Assembly: GCF_030269925.1 (NCBI RefSeq)
Contig: NC_085108.1
Coordinates: forward strand, 4,154,001 to 4,218,000
Length of the DNA stretch: 64,000 nucleotides
Origin: Bombyx mori
Lineage: Eukaryota; Arthropoda; Insecta; Lepidoptera; Bombycidae
Reading direction: 5' to 3'
Both the position numbers and the translations under genes were made by a program. Under the pieces are notes generated by a model. It worked only from the letters and a program-made list of their open reading frames with translations. It ran no database searches and had not been told where the DNA came from. Shown piece after piece: positions 57,301-64,000 of this stretch. Within the stretch, counting starts at the first letter, position 1. Each line of letters begins with the position of its first letter.

Positions 57301-60300
57301 CCACTAAAGTGGCGGATGAAAGGCGATTGCATGCATCAGAGATGCGAATGTTGCGATGGATGTATGGAGTAACGAGAATGGATAGAATACGGAATGAATA
57401 TGTTAGAGGAAGTCTGAAAGTGGCACCTGTGACAGAGAAGCTGAGGAGTGCGCGTTTGGGATTGTATGGACGTGTGATGAGACGAAATGTAAATGAGGTT
57501 GGTGAGAGAGTGTTAACTATGAATGTTGAAGGATATAGAGGAAGAGGTAGACCTAAGAAGGAATGGATGGATTGCGTGAAAGACGATATGGGTAAGAAGG
57601 GAGTGAGCGAAGAAATGGTATATGATAGAAGAGTATGGAAGGAGAAAACATGTTGCGCCGACCCCAGGTAACTGGGAGAAGGGCAGGATAATGATGATGA
57701 TATATTTAATATTATATTTATATATATATTTAATATTATAATTTTAATATTAAGTAATAATAAATTAAATTATAATAAGTAAGTAATAGTAAGTTCGAAG
57801 TAGATAAAAAAAATATTGAAATAAATATTTAATACTCAGTGTCGCGCACCGAGGTATGGAGAGGGCTATGCTTGGTATTTCTCTACGAGATCGAATCAGA
57901 CACGAGGAGATCCGTAGAAGAACCATAGCTTCTCTGACATATCCCGTAAGATTAGCAAGCTGAAGTGGCAGTGGGCAGGTCACATAGCGCGAAGATAGGA
58001 CGGCCGATGGGGCAGAAAGTTCTTCTAGTGGAGACCACGTACTGGCAAGCGCAATGTGGGACAACCACCTACCAGAGGACCGACGACCTGGTGAAAATTA
58101 CTGGGTCATGTTGGATGCAGGTGGCAACGGACCGGCCGCACTGGACATCAGTCGGAGAGCCTATGTTCAGCAGTGGACAGTAGACAGGCTGAGATGATGA
58201 TGATGGTGATGATGACGATGACGATGACGCTGACGATGATGATGATGATGATGATAAATTAGTGCCTTATATTCCACAGTCGGACCAGTTGCCCAGGCCA
58301 CTGCTCGACAAGGACCGGTCTGCTCTCGACAAAGTGGTGGACTATCTTCTCAAGGACGGACCGAATCATCGGATGGCGCTGATATGCAGGGAATGCTTCT
58401 CGCACAACGGTAAGGGGACATTGAAAATTAAATAAATAATATTATAGTTTAAAAAAAACTAACAAAATACGCTTTTATAGAAAATCCAAATAGACAATCA
58501 AATTTTAATAAATTTGAATTAAAAATAGTGTAAGAAAAAATGATTTGGGTGCATGGTATCAGTAGTTATAAATATTTTATGAACAGATATGAGTAGAAGG
58601 GTTATTTTGATAATATCCTGAAAAGCACCCCACGCTTTTTTTTACAATAAAAATAATTTTTTCTTACACTATTTTGAATTCAAATTTATTAAAATTTATT
58701 TTCTATTTTTTAGTTGGATTTTCTATAAAAGGAGCCTACCTATTTTGTTAGTTTTTTTAAGCTATTATTTATTTTCTATAGACATTTCATTAATATCCTT
58801 GAGAGCACGAGTAGCTGGGCCGAAAATGGCCCGTGTCCTTTAATTGAAGTTCAATTGTAAACATCGAACTGTTGATGCTGATACCAAATAAAACGAACTT
58901 TTGATTATAAAGATAAATTTCGCGTATTAAGCGGAATGTCGTTTAAAACAAATTTTCCTTTCAGTCCTCGATATATCGCACCTTTAGAATTATAGAGACT
59001 TATATCGAAATTTTTGGATATCGACTTTAATAAAAAAAATTAATTAGAACGACCGCTTGCAGCGACTCTTGTAGTGGACTGTATGATTAGGATGGGCAAG
59101 GAACTTGATAAATAAACTCGCGAGGATTGCACGTATAAAATTTGTGTATTTTTAGAATTTTATAAATCGCGTACAATAGCACGGATGAAAAGAGAATTAC
59201 AAAACTAAGACATTCCAAAATTCAAAATTCAAATGTAATGTATGTAACCACAATAATAAAAAAGGTTTCATACCAATTTGTTGGGTTTCCAACAACTCTT
59301 AATATTGAAATGAACAAAAGTAGCTTAGTAGATAGAGACAAACTTATCTATCGGTCTCTTTCACTACGACTTTTCGGTTTGAAATTTTTATGTCGATGTT
59401 TTCCAAGAACACATTTTTTTGATTGGGTCTATATAATTCTAAAGGTGCGATATATGATACGATTTATGATATATTTAACGGTAGGCAGCGGCTTGGCTTT
59501 GCCCCTGGCATTGCTGGAGTCCATGGGCGACGGTAACCACTCACCATCAGGTGGGCCGTATGCTCCTCTACCTACACGGGAAATAAAAAAAATGAAAAAA
59601 AATAACGATTGAAATGGGACCACATGGGAAGCGTCAGATTTCTAATAAAAAAAACAAAATGTGTGCAATTCACACGTGGTAGAAGTGAAACCTTCAAAAA
59701 TTAAAATACAATTATCCTAAATGTCTAAGTACATATATGTAAAATTTTGTCATTAGTAAATAATTGTAAATCAACTTTTATAGTATGAGGTAGCGCCCTC
59801 TGTGAATTGATATTTTAACTTTACGTATAATCCTAAATTGAAATTCCCTACAAGAGGTTTCATACACACGTTAGTATTAAAAAAAATTCATAGATGGCGC
59901 TGTATTAAAAGTAATTAACTAGTGAACGAATACACAAACCAAATTAGCGTGTATTATTTCTCGATATCCCTTATTCTCTCTCTCGTTCAATCTTTTTCAC
60001 TATAGCTCTCTCCCACCTCTCGCTCCATGGCACTGTGCGTGATACGACGTTCGCTCTGTCTCACTTTTTCTCTCGATCTTTCTCACTTGCTTGCTCCCAA
60101 CTCTCACTCCATGGCTAGTTGCTTCATGCTACGTTCGCCCTGTCTTACTCTCTCTCAATCGGTCTCGATCGCTCTCTCTCTCTTTTTCGATACTTCCGTT
60201 GCATACCTGCGTGACGTTACATCTGTAAAAAATTTACCCTCATGCGCTTAAAGAAGTTTCACTTCAAAATCATCAAAATCGTTTCACCCAGTCAAAAGTT

Positions 60301-63081
60301 ATGAGGTAACGAACAAACAGAAAAACATAGTCGAATTGAGAACCTCCATCTTTTTTTAAGTCGGTTAAAACACTTTTCTTGGGTTGGGTTGGCATATGCG
60401 CTATGTACACGCGAATCGGTTGTTATTGCTGAGTAGCCGGCAACAGTACTGAGAAGCTCTATACCTACCCGTGTCAGGCATGGCGATGGCCGAAGAGTAC
60501 GAGTACGTGTCGTACGTGTGCGCGTACTGCGGGCGTCTCAACCCGGCGCGGAAGCAGAGGCCGGCCGCGCCGCTGCTGAGCCCGAAGGCGCTGCCGCCGG
60601 CCGTAAGGAGGATGCACGGTCAGTTCATTCATTATATATGTAATGGTGGTAGGACCTCTTGTGAGTCCGCACGGGTAGTATGTATGTAATATATTTATTC
60701 ATAAAAAGTTACACTTACATTCAAAACATGCACCACAAAACTGCTTACGCAGTTTGACTGCAGGTGAGTTACCTGCAGTCAAACTGCTTTATACAAACAT
60801 AGCGTATAAACCATTCAACTAAGTTATACTATAATAACACAATTAATTTACGGAAATGGTTACAACGTATTTAACAAATGTTTTTTTTAATAAGCTTTTA
60901 AATTTAGCAAGTATAGGCTCACGTCTTATGTCCTCGGGTAAACTATTGAGTAAGTATGGAGCACGTTTTTTTAACGTTCTATCTTCATAGTAATTTTGTA
61001 TCATGGGTATTTCAAATTTTCCTTTGGACATTGACCTTGTGCCAGTTTTATGTTGCACCAAGTTAGTTAAACGATCCTGTTTACTATGATTGTTTACAAG
61101 TAGAAGATATTTATGTTTCAGGCTAGCCGGTAAAATTTTACATATTTTATAGAGTTTTAGAGTAATCTCCTTTACATTGATTCTTTGTCTTTTTATTTAC
61201 GAGTAATTTTAAAAATCTTGTTGGCAATGATTCTATTTTATCTATGTATGTTTTAAATGTTAATCCATAGCAATCAAGAGCGTAACTTATTATGGAATCC
61301 ACTAGTGCAAAATATAAACATTTTAGTATTGGCAATGAAACTTTAATACTTAAATAATAAAACTTACCACCGCTTTAAAAGGTACCACCACCCTACCTAT
61401 TTCTGCCGTGAAGCAGTAATGCGTTTCGGTTCGAAGGGTGGGGCAGCCGTTGTAACTATACTTGAGACCTTAGAACTTATATTTCAATTTCGTTGTAGAT
61501 GTCTATGGGCTCCAGTAACCGCTTAACACCAGGTGGGCTGTGCGCTCGTCCACCCATATAAGCGATAAAAAAAATCAGGGCTCTGTCGGATACGATCAAC
61601 GTTCATTCGAATGAATTGAAGTACTGTTTAGTTTTGTCATAGTACCGTCCTCGAACGATAGATGGCGCGCATCGCAACTAATTAAACTTCAGAGAATTAT
61701 GAAATATAAAATGATTTCTTTCTTTACGACAGGTGGAAGTGACGATTCTTCGGTAGCCAGTTCCGGAAGTGAAAGCGAAGACGAGAAGAATGGAGGAAAT
61801 CATTGTAATAATTTTGAGAGTGAGTATAATTGCGTACTTTACCTTACATCATCAGCACTCGCGATTGGCGGTCCTGCCTATTCCTACTGCTTAGTTAGGC
61901 AACAGAGAGTCGGTAGCCCTCATTCCTAAAGCATTTCGTGGCGTATGACGTAATTGGAGGCTAAAACATAATACTAAGTAAGTAACAGTTTAACTATAGA
62001 AGCTTTTACTGGTGGTAGGACGTTTTGTGAGTCCGCACGGGTAGGTACCACCATCCTACCTATTTCTGTGAAGCAGTAATGCGTTTCGGCTTGAAGGGGG
62101 CGACAGCGGTGGTAACTATACTGAGACCTTAGAACTCATATCTAAACGTGGGTGGCGGCATTTACGTTGTAGAGGGCTATGGGTTCCGGTAACCACTTAA
62201 CACCAGGTGGGCTGTGAGCTCGTCCACCAACCTATGCAATAAAAAAAAAGTTTCGACCATTGTATGTTATATTTACTATAGGAATAGCGAATCCGTGACT
62301 GTGGTGATAGAAAAAACACAGGTTTGCGTTTCGACATCTAACTATAAAAATGTATGAAAACGGTTATTTAACAAATATAAGTTGGTCTTCGGTCGACTTC
62401 AGTGTATATTGTAGACGAGTGGAAAACGTTTCTGAAAGCGGGTAGACAGATTTTATATTTCGGACATCCTACCCGCAGTCTCCAGTCGACGCTTGATCAT
62501 GGCGCTGGCAACACGTCGAATTGTCGGGAACAAATTAAGACTATAAATCTGTGATTACAACTAGTTGTATAAAAAAAGATGCATCGTGAAGCCCACTGAG
62601 TTTCTCGCCGGATCTTGTCAGTGGGTCGCGATTCTGTTCCAGTGGTAGATTCTGCGAAGCACTGCTATCGCTAGGGTTAGTATTAGCAAATTCTGTCAAG
62701 TTGAGCCCGTGAGCTCACCTACTCGTTCTCGTGATGGTCGAATAGCCCCTTAGGCTATAACGTAGGAAAAAAAAAACTGGCATCTTCTACAGTCAGACAG
62801 TAATAGTGATTAAATGATCTATATATTAATATCCTGTATAAATCATTTTAGACTCTATCGCTTGAGGTCTCGATTCAAAACCTTATATCTCAAGGTGCCT
62901 AGTATCAAGCGATTTGTAAACTTTTCAGCCAATTTAAATGGATTAAAATAACAGTTTCAATATATATTATATTATTTATTAGGCACAATTATTTTTTCCA
63001 GAATCGATGAGCGAGTCGGATCGTCCCCCCTCCCCGGTTGAGGCGGACCCGAAATCCGACGAAGAAAAAAAAGAAGACTGA
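42279..63081 (+). CDS. Lnpk: Lunapark, ER three-way-junction protein
   Basis: Nine exons (42279-42305, 52404-52639, 53386-53518, 54272-54383, 56877-57001, 58280-58409, 60478-60618, 61733-61819, 63002-63081) join in matching phases into 356 codons plus TGA. Start MGLIISRFR keeps Gly2, the N-myristoylation residue of lunaparks. RKKTTTEILERL (10-21) is the family signature; membrane segments lie at about 43-65 and 73-92, forming the hairpin, followed by a coiled coil at about 105-130 (KMREDKKKILEEV). ATPGQLRQRQLA lies at 170-181. The C4 zinc ribbon uses C247, C250, C269 and C272 (ALICRECFSHNG, VCAYCGRLNPARK). An acidic, Ser-rich tail ends the protein. Lunapark stabilises three-way junctions of the ER network. 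Intron 1 is 10 kb, and several introns are full of retroelements. Shorter than vertebrate lunapark (over 400 residues) mainly in linker and tail. Confidence 0.94.
42306..43626. other. Lnpk intron 1, left part
   Basis: AT-rich. Holds a (TA)n run near 42680-42692 and a family D tail at 42948-43052; otherwise nothing recognised. Confidence 0.5.
42948..43052 (+). repeat. Family D LINE tail, diverged
   Basis: GCAGCAGCTCAGCTCTGCC, CCACTCAACATCAGGTGGG, GCCTACTAGGGCAAAAAA. Confidence 0.6.
43627..43867 (-). mobile_element. Bm1 SINE, 5' truncated
   Basis: T-run, TTGCTTAGATGGGTGGACGA to CACAAGAGGTCCTACCA. Confidence 0.92.
43868..44830. other. Lnpk intron 1, nothing assigned
   Basis: A decayed Bm1-like 5' half may lie near 44690-44830 (GATGAAGACATACCATCGTG). 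No exon. Confidence 0.35.
44831..45310 (-). mobile_element. LINE fragment hosting a hAT element
   Basis: Antisense LINE tail (TTCTTCTTCTCTGTCATAC, GGGTGATTGGCCGCGAGAGC), continuing after the hAT insert with TAATCGTTACAATGAGC. Confidence 0.5.
45010..45230. mobile_element. Non-autonomous hAT element
   Basis: 221 bp. Ends CAGGGGTTCCCAAACTTT and CACTTTGGGAAAGGCTG form imperfect terminal inverted repeats. Flanked by the 8-bp direct repeat GTCTACAC (45002-45009 and 45231-45238), the hAT target-site size. No transposase. Confidence 0.92.
45370..45830 (+). mobile_element. RTE-like non-autonomous retroelement
   Basis: Starts CTACTAGCGACCCGCTTCGG, contains AATTTTTCAACTCGGTTCAG and ends in (AAT)n with ATTAGTATAGAC, a pattern common in Lepidoptera. 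Confidence 0.65.
46137..46440 (+). repeat. Dispersed (AG)n repeat interrupted by Bm1
   Basis: Second copy of the unit at 35038-35280; the two halves flank the Bm1 at 46183-46323. Confidence 0.65.
46183..46323 (+). mobile_element. Bm1 SINE, 3' part
   Basis: AACTATACTGAGACCTTAG to ATATAAGCAATAAAAAAA. Confidence 0.9.
46655..46905 (-). mobile_element. Bm1 SINE, 5' truncated
   Basis: T-run, TTGCGTAGATGCGTGGACGA to GGTCCTACCACCTGTAA. Confidence 0.92.
47189..47807. mobile_element. Mutator-like non-autonomous element with long TIRs
   Basis: 619 bp. The ends AGCTCTATCAAGGTAGCAGC and the complement of GGCTCAATCAAGGTAGCAGC extend into inverted repeats of about 60 bp (CAAATCAGCAAAATTCAATA). The 9-bp direct repeat ACTTTTCAT flanks it (47180-47188, 47808-47816). 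Inside, a block of about 97 bp (47259-47354) is repeated at 47408-47504. No transposase seen. The 9-bp duplication and long TIRs fit Mutator-like elements. Confidence 0.8.
48055..48245 (-). mobile_element. LINE fragment
   Basis: Antisense LINE tail: CGTATTCCTCAGTTCTGAGG, GTGACCTTTACTGAGCAC. Confidence 0.5.
48271..48366 (-). repeat. Family D LINE tail
   Basis: T-run, GCAGACGAGCATACGGTCCA, GCAATGCCAGGGGCAGAGCC. Confidence 0.72.
48465..48735 (+). mobile_element. Bm1 SINE, 5' truncated
   Basis: AATTTGCGTAATTACTGGTG to ATCTAAGCAATAGAAAAG. Confidence 0.93.
49321..49751. repeat. 72-bp minisatellite, six units
   Basis: Units start at 49321, 49393, 49465, 49537, 49609 (71 bp) and 49680, each beginning ACCTCGAG and ending ACATTGCT. 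The second half of each unit (GAGTAGGTGAGCTCACGGG) is family B sequence, and the array leads straight into a family B copy. The minus-strand 102-codon frame is a by-product of the 24-codon period. Confidence 0.93.
49752..49850 (-). repeat. Family B repeat adjoining the minisatellite
   Basis: AGAGCAGTGCTTCGCAGAAT to AGAAACTCAGTGGG. Confidence 0.75.
50080..50515 (+). repeat. Family B' repeat interrupted by Bm1
   Basis: CTCCTCACCGGTGAAG, GGTCGAGCAGCTGTTAG, then Bm1, then CTCCTGGCTTTTCTG and GACCTTCGGGCGCC. Confidence 0.5.
50219..50431 (+). mobile_element. Bm1 SINE, 5' truncated
   Basis: ATGCCTATTTCTGTCG to ATCTAAGCAATAAAAT. Contains a small (GTTGCT)n insertion near 50350-50365. Confidence 0.9.
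50516..51421. other. Lnpk intron 1, right part
   Basis: Decayed Bm1-like bases near 50885-50925. The last 150 bp before 51422 look repeat-free. Confidence 0.4.
51422..51424 (+). other. Lnpk: Candidate alternative Lnpk first exon (ATG then donor)
   Basis: AAGATG is followed at once by a strong donor GTACGT, in phase 0. Splicing to exon 2 would give a protein starting M-RKKTTT, without the myristoylated nonapeptide. The upstream 5' part would be untranslated. Confidence 0.3.
51630..51870 (-). mobile_element. RTE-like non-autonomous retroelement
   Basis: Reverse of the type at 45370: ATACTAATATATAAATC at the left, GCGAAGCGGACGGGTAGTAG at the right. Confidence 0.65.
52100..52165 (-). mobile_element. 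LINE tail fragment
   Basis: CGTTCCCTCGCTGCTGAGGA and TCGCGACCACATGTG, as in 37265-37470. Confidence 0.45.
52404..52639 (+). CDS. Lnpk: Lnpk exon 2: N-terminal helix and membrane hairpin
   Basis: Acceptor TTTTGTTCCAG, donor GTGAGT, phase 0 to 2. RKKTTTEILERLENDIKSIE then YSVGLYVLFAVLYYYMY. A 182-codon frame overlapping this exon is a shadow. Confidence 0.95.
52762..53285 (-). repeat. Family B fragment split by Bm1
   Basis: GATCGAAATCGCGACCCA to 52794, then Bm1, then CACTGAGAAGGTCCGGCGAG and AAACTCAG from 53251. Confidence 0.65.
52795..53230 (-). mobile_element. Bm1 SINE, full length
   Basis: T-run and GCTAATATGGGTGGACGAGC to TTTAGGCCACAACGAC. In Lnpk intron 2, inserted in a family B copy. 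Confidence 0.94.
53386..53518 (+). CDS. Lnpk: Lnpk exon 3: end of TM2 and coiled coil
   Basis: Acceptor TTTTTTCAG, donor GTAAGG, phase 2 to 0. VIFLRSSISWYYNW, then KKKILEEVMNTETYK, as in other lunaparks. Confidence 0.95.
53543..53740 (+). repeat. Family B repeat
   Basis: CCCACTGAGTTTCTCGCCGG to CAGCATAGGTAGGCAAAAAA, in Lnpk intron 3. Confidence 0.8.
53912..54160 (+). mobile_element. Bm1 SINE, 5' truncated
   Basis: GGTGGTAGGACCTATTGTGA to ATCTATGCAATTAAAA. About 110 bp upstream of Lnpk exon 4. Confidence 0.92.
54272..54383 (+). CDS. Lnpk: Lnpk exon 4: linker
   Basis: Acceptor AAAATTCCAG, donor GTAGAA, phase 0 to 1. VAKEILDKYGSPDDQ, then a Pro-rich end (PSSPP). Confidence 0.9.
54600..54930 (+). 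mobile_element. LINE reverse-transcriptase C-terminus remnant
   Basis: KIEGKRSRGRGPKRWSDQI, RDRWRQLVDGIGRSHDPQQ and a stop, then (GA)n: the end of an insect LINE ORF, in Lnpk intron 4. The opposite-strand frame is a shadow. Confidence 0.7.
55239..55656. mobile_element. Non-autonomous TIR element, 418 bp
   Basis: Ends GGTAGTTTTCCAATTACAG and the complement of GGTAGTTTTCCAATTATAG; TGT flanks both sides (possible 3-bp duplication). GACTCAGTGAC recurs in inverted orientation inside. No coding region. Confidence 0.7.
55990..56210 (+). mobile_element. Bm1 SINE, 5' truncated
   Basis: GCCGGGTAGGTACCACCGCC to ATCTAAGCAATAAAAAAA. A small deletion removes part of the ACACCAGGTGGG block. Confidence 0.92.
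56212..56630 (+). repeat. Family A repeat, diverged
   Basis: GTCGAAATTTGACTATAATT to CACGTATTAATATATAGA, 10-15 percent diverged from 17565-17990 by eye. Follows the Bm1 tail directly, so its start was lost. Confidence 0.75.
56877..57001 (+). CDS. Lnpk: Lnpk exon 5: TPGQ-LRQR segment
   Basis: Acceptor TGTTTCCAG, donor GTAAGT, phase 1 to 0. Encodes TPGQLRQRQLALQ and a polar linker. Confidence 0.9.
57103..57170 (+). mobile_element. Bm1 SINE, tRNA-like head only
   Basis: GTCGTCGTGGCCTAAAGGAC, GAGCGATGCAACTG, GTGTTCGAAT. This is the rare case where only the 5' head remains. Confidence 0.75.
57188..57690 (+). mobile_element. RTE-like LINE reverse-transcriptase C-terminus
   Basis: An open frame reads KTLVRPAVLYGSACW, EMRMLRWMYGVTRMDRIRNE, GRGRPKKEWMDCVKDDMG, then a stop and (GAT)n. 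The best preserved LINE protein piece of the window, in Lnpk intron 5. 5' truncated. Confidence 0.85.
57843..58256 (+). mobile_element. Second LINE C-terminus remnant with (GAT)n tail
   Basis: MERAMLGISLRDRIRHEEIR, LKWQWAGHIARR and GEPMFSSGQ in shifted frames, then a long GATGAT run. The run ends 23 bp before Lnpk exon 6. Confidence 0.8.
58280..58409 (+). CDS. Lnpk: Lnpk exon 6: first zinc-ribbon cysteine pair
   Basis: Acceptor ATATTCCACAG, donor GTAAGG, phase 0 to 1. LDKVVDYLLKDGP, then ALICRECFSHN. Confidence 0.95.
58430..58785. repeat. Fold-back element, arms about 110 bp
   Basis: Left arm 58430-58540, right arm 58656-58785. Shared blocks: AAATAAATAAT, AAACTAACAAAATA, TTTTATAGAAAATCCAA, TTTTAATAAATTTGAATT, ATAGTGTAAGAAAAAA. 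In Lnpk intron 6. Confidence 0.8.
58786..59479. other. Lnpk intron 6, nothing assigned
   Basis: No exon or repeat hallmark recognised. Confidence 0.35.
59480..59590 (+). repeat. Family D LINE tail
   Basis: GGTAGGCAGCGGCTTGGCTT to CTACCTACACGGGAAATAAA. Confidence 0.78.
59970..60200. repeat. Pyrimidine-rich region with imperfect tandem duplication
   Basis: A block of about 75 bp (CTCGCTCCATGGCACTG..ACGTTCGCTCTGTC) recurs as CTCACTCCATGGCTAG..ACGTTCGCCCTGTC; TCTCTC runs surround it. Confidence 0.6.
60250..60371 (+). mobile_element. Retroelement 3' tail
   Basis: CAAAATCGTTTCACCCAGTC, AAAAGTTATGAGGTAACGAA, AAGTCGGTTAAAA: a tail widespread in Lepidoptera. About 110 bp upstream of Lnpk exon 7. 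Confidence 0.6.
60478..60618 (+). CDS. Lnpk: Lnpk exon 7: second zinc-ribbon cysteine pair
   Basis: Acceptor CCGTGTCAG, donor GTCAGT, phase 1 to 1. MAMAEEYEYVSYVCAYCGRL, then NPARKQRP. Markedly GC-rich compared with its surroundings. An internal GTAAGG at 60603 could act as an alternative donor but would break the phase. Confidence 0.93.
60641..60679 (+). mobile_element. Bm1 SINE, left part of a split copy
   Basis: ATGGTGGTAGGACCTCTTGT to GCACGGGTAG; continues at 61379-61572 after a LINE insertion. It starts 22 bp after the Lnpk exon 7 donor. Confidence 0.85.
60680..61378 (-). mobile_element. Jockey/CR1-type LINE C-terminus inserted in Bm1
   Basis: The minus strand reads LYFALVDSIISYALDCYG, RFLKLLVNKKTKNQ and, in a shifted frame, NLVQHKTGTRSM, YLLNSLPEDIR, KFKSLLKK: the end of a non-LTR reverse transcriptase. 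Frameshifts mark it as dead. Confidence 0.75.
60749..60787. repeat. Perfect 17-bp hairpin
   Basis: GCAGTTTGACTGCAGGT, loop GAGTT, then the exact complement. Lies in the 3' part of the antisense LINE. Confidence 0.9.
61379..61572 (+). mobile_element. Bm1 SINE, right part of a split copy
   Basis: AGGTACCACCACCCTACC to ATATAAGCGATAAAAAAA. Confidence 0.9.
61733..61819 (+). CDS. Lnpk: Lnpk exon 8: Ser/acidic tail
   Basis: Acceptor TTACGACAG, donor GTGAGT, phase 1 to 1. GSDDSSVASSGSESEDEK is a typical CK2-type acidic serine tract. Confidence 0.88.
62006..62250 (+). mobile_element. Bm1 SINE, 5' truncated
   Basis: TTTTACTGGTGGTAGGACG to CCTATGCAATAAAAAAAA, in Lnpk intron 8. Confidence 0.9.
62589..62773 (+). 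repeat. Family B repeat
   Basis: GCCCACTGAGTTTCTCGCC to CTATAACGTAGGAAAAAAAA. Confidence 0.75.
63002..63081 (+). CDS. Lnpk: Lnpk exon 9: C-terminus
   Basis: Acceptor TTTTTTCCAG, phase 1. SMSESDRPPSPVEADPKSDE, then a Lys/Glu end and TGA. Confidence 0.9.
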
Positions 63082-63299
63082 ATCTAATTAAAGTATCAAG
63101 ACTATTCTCATATTTATTCTACGTTTGTCCCTGTCTTGTGTGAGTTTACATTAGATAGAAGATTAACAACGACTGTAGTCTTGATCCTTTCTGTATTTTT
63201 TTGCAGAAGAATATCAAGTAAAGTATCAAGATTTTACTCGTTAATATTGTTGTAAATTCATCCTCCTGTTCGTTGTAGTTATTTAATGTAATTAATAAA
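63082..63299 (+). other. Lnpk: Lnpk 3' UTR with poly(A) signal
   Basis: AATAAA at 63294-63299, about 210 bp after the stop, is the first good polyadenylation hexamer. Confidence 0.6.
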
Positions 63300-63652
63300 T
63301 ATATACGAGGTTTAATTTAGTATTTAAATCGACGTTAAAATATATTGCTATGTCCCAAATATCTTAGAATTGAAGAAAAAAATCTTATCTAATAAATAAA
63401 TACATAATGTGACTGAAGTACTAACTAAAGAAGTTTGAGACATGAATTTCGTTCCCCGAATTTTCTTGTCGTATGATTCTAATAAATATTGTAAATTTGG
63501 TTTAAAAATATAAAATTTCACTTGGGTGGTTTTTGGGTACATACAAATGATCAAAATACCAAACGGCATATATCTGTAACCAATGTACTGTGATTGTGGA
63601 TTGAATCTGGGCCCGAAGTACATTACCAGAGGCCACGAGATGGTCAAGCTTG
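63300..63652. other. Downstream spacer, no gene seen
   Basis: AT-rich; the minus-strand 163-codon frame here runs into Bm1 sequence and has no recognisable domain. Confidence 0.4.
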
Positions 63653-63940
63653 AATTTGTTGTAACTATACTGAGACCTTGGAACTTATATCTCAAGTTGG
63701 GTGGCGCATTTACGTTGTAGATGTCTATGTGCTCCGTTAACCACTTAACACCAGGTAGGCTGTGTGCTCGTCCAACCATCTCTCTCTCTTCGATCGGTTC
63801 CTCACTGCTGAGGATCGTGACTCTGTCCGATTTCGTCAACCAACTGTCTCCATCGATCCCACCCTGCAGCCCGGTGGAGTGCGTCGCTGATAGGTATCCC
63901 CAGTTCCTCCGCTATTTGGTCCGACCATATAAGCAATAAA
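63653..63940 (+). mobile_element. Bm1 SINE split by a LINE fragment
   Basis: Bm1 runs to CTCGTCCAACCAT, is broken by 63780-63925, and resumes ACCATATAAGCAATAAAA. ACCAT on both sides may be the target-site duplication. Confidence 0.85.
63780..63925 (-). mobile_element. LINE C-terminus fragment inserted in Bm1
   Basis: Antisense of the same LINE end as 54600-54930: the complement encodes SDQIAEELG-type residues and the GS-DPQQ end with (GA)n. Confidence 0.7.
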
Positions 63941-64000
63941 ATACTAGATTAAACCTCGTACATTACTATATAGGTACATGTACTTCCATTTCGATACTCG

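Noticed and set aside
60603..60608. Alternative donor GTAAGG inside Lnpk exon 7
   Set aside because: A better match to the donor consensus, but it ends in phase 0, whereas exon 8 needs phase 1; the donor at 60619 keeps the frame.
63348..63839. 163-codon minus-strand ORF
   Set aside because: The first third is Bm1 and LINE sequence read backwards; the rest is low-complexity without a domain.

Overview
This is nuclear DNA from a lepidopteran insect, almost certainly a silkworm (Bombyx mori or a close relative). The window is AT-rich and has multi-exon genes with GT-AG introns. It is packed with about 35 copies of a roughly 440-bp tRNA-derived SINE that I recognise as Bm1 (tRNA-like head with a GTTCGAATCC B box; A-rich tail after ATCTAAGCAATAAA). 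There are no bacterial genes, operons or CRISPR arrays. Nearly all long open frames are chance frames or retroelement pieces, and the real coding sequence lies in short exons.

Two genes can be assembled exon by exon, both on the + strand and about 1.9 kb apart. Gene 1 (30854-40409, 9 exons, 418 codons) encodes a secreted cysteine-rich protein: a signal peptide, one 12-cysteine IGFBP N-terminal domain (CNCCPYC core), then four thyroglobulin type-1 domains, the third of which lacks one disulfide pair. Gene 2 (42279-63081, 9 exons, 356 codons) is lunapark (Lnpk), the ER three-way-junction protein: an N-terminal Met-Gly, two membrane segments, a coiled coil, a C4 zinc ribbon and an acidic tail. 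All splice phases in both models agree. The two proteins act in different places (outside the cell, and on the ER membrane); nothing in the sequence ties their functions together.

Layout. 1-30850 is a repeat-rich region without a convincing complete gene; weak minus-strand candidates are a first exon at 21859-21985, exons at 5837-6007 and 7236-7308, and a 63-codon ORF at 26322-26513. 30854-40409 is gene 1. 40410-42278 is a repeat-bearing spacer. 42279-63081 is Lnpk, whose 10-kb first intron carries a hAT-type element, a Mutator-like element, Bm1 copies and a 72-bp minisatellite. 63082-64000 holds the Lnpk 3' UTR and a Bm1 copy split by a LINE fragment.

Repeat families used below: Bm1 SINE; family A (about 420 bp, starts ACTAGAGGTCCCGCAG); family B (core CCCACTGAGTTTCTCGCCGG, probably the 3' end of a non-LTR element; B' is a variant core); family D (GTAGGCAGCGGCTTGG, 3' tail of a jockey-like LINE with a WNELP motif); family E (TCGCGTTCCCGCCAAAAAG); palindromic MITE family M (TIR GTGCTTAGTGCGAGTTT); and RTE-like LINE tails. 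Family letters are mine; no database search was possible.
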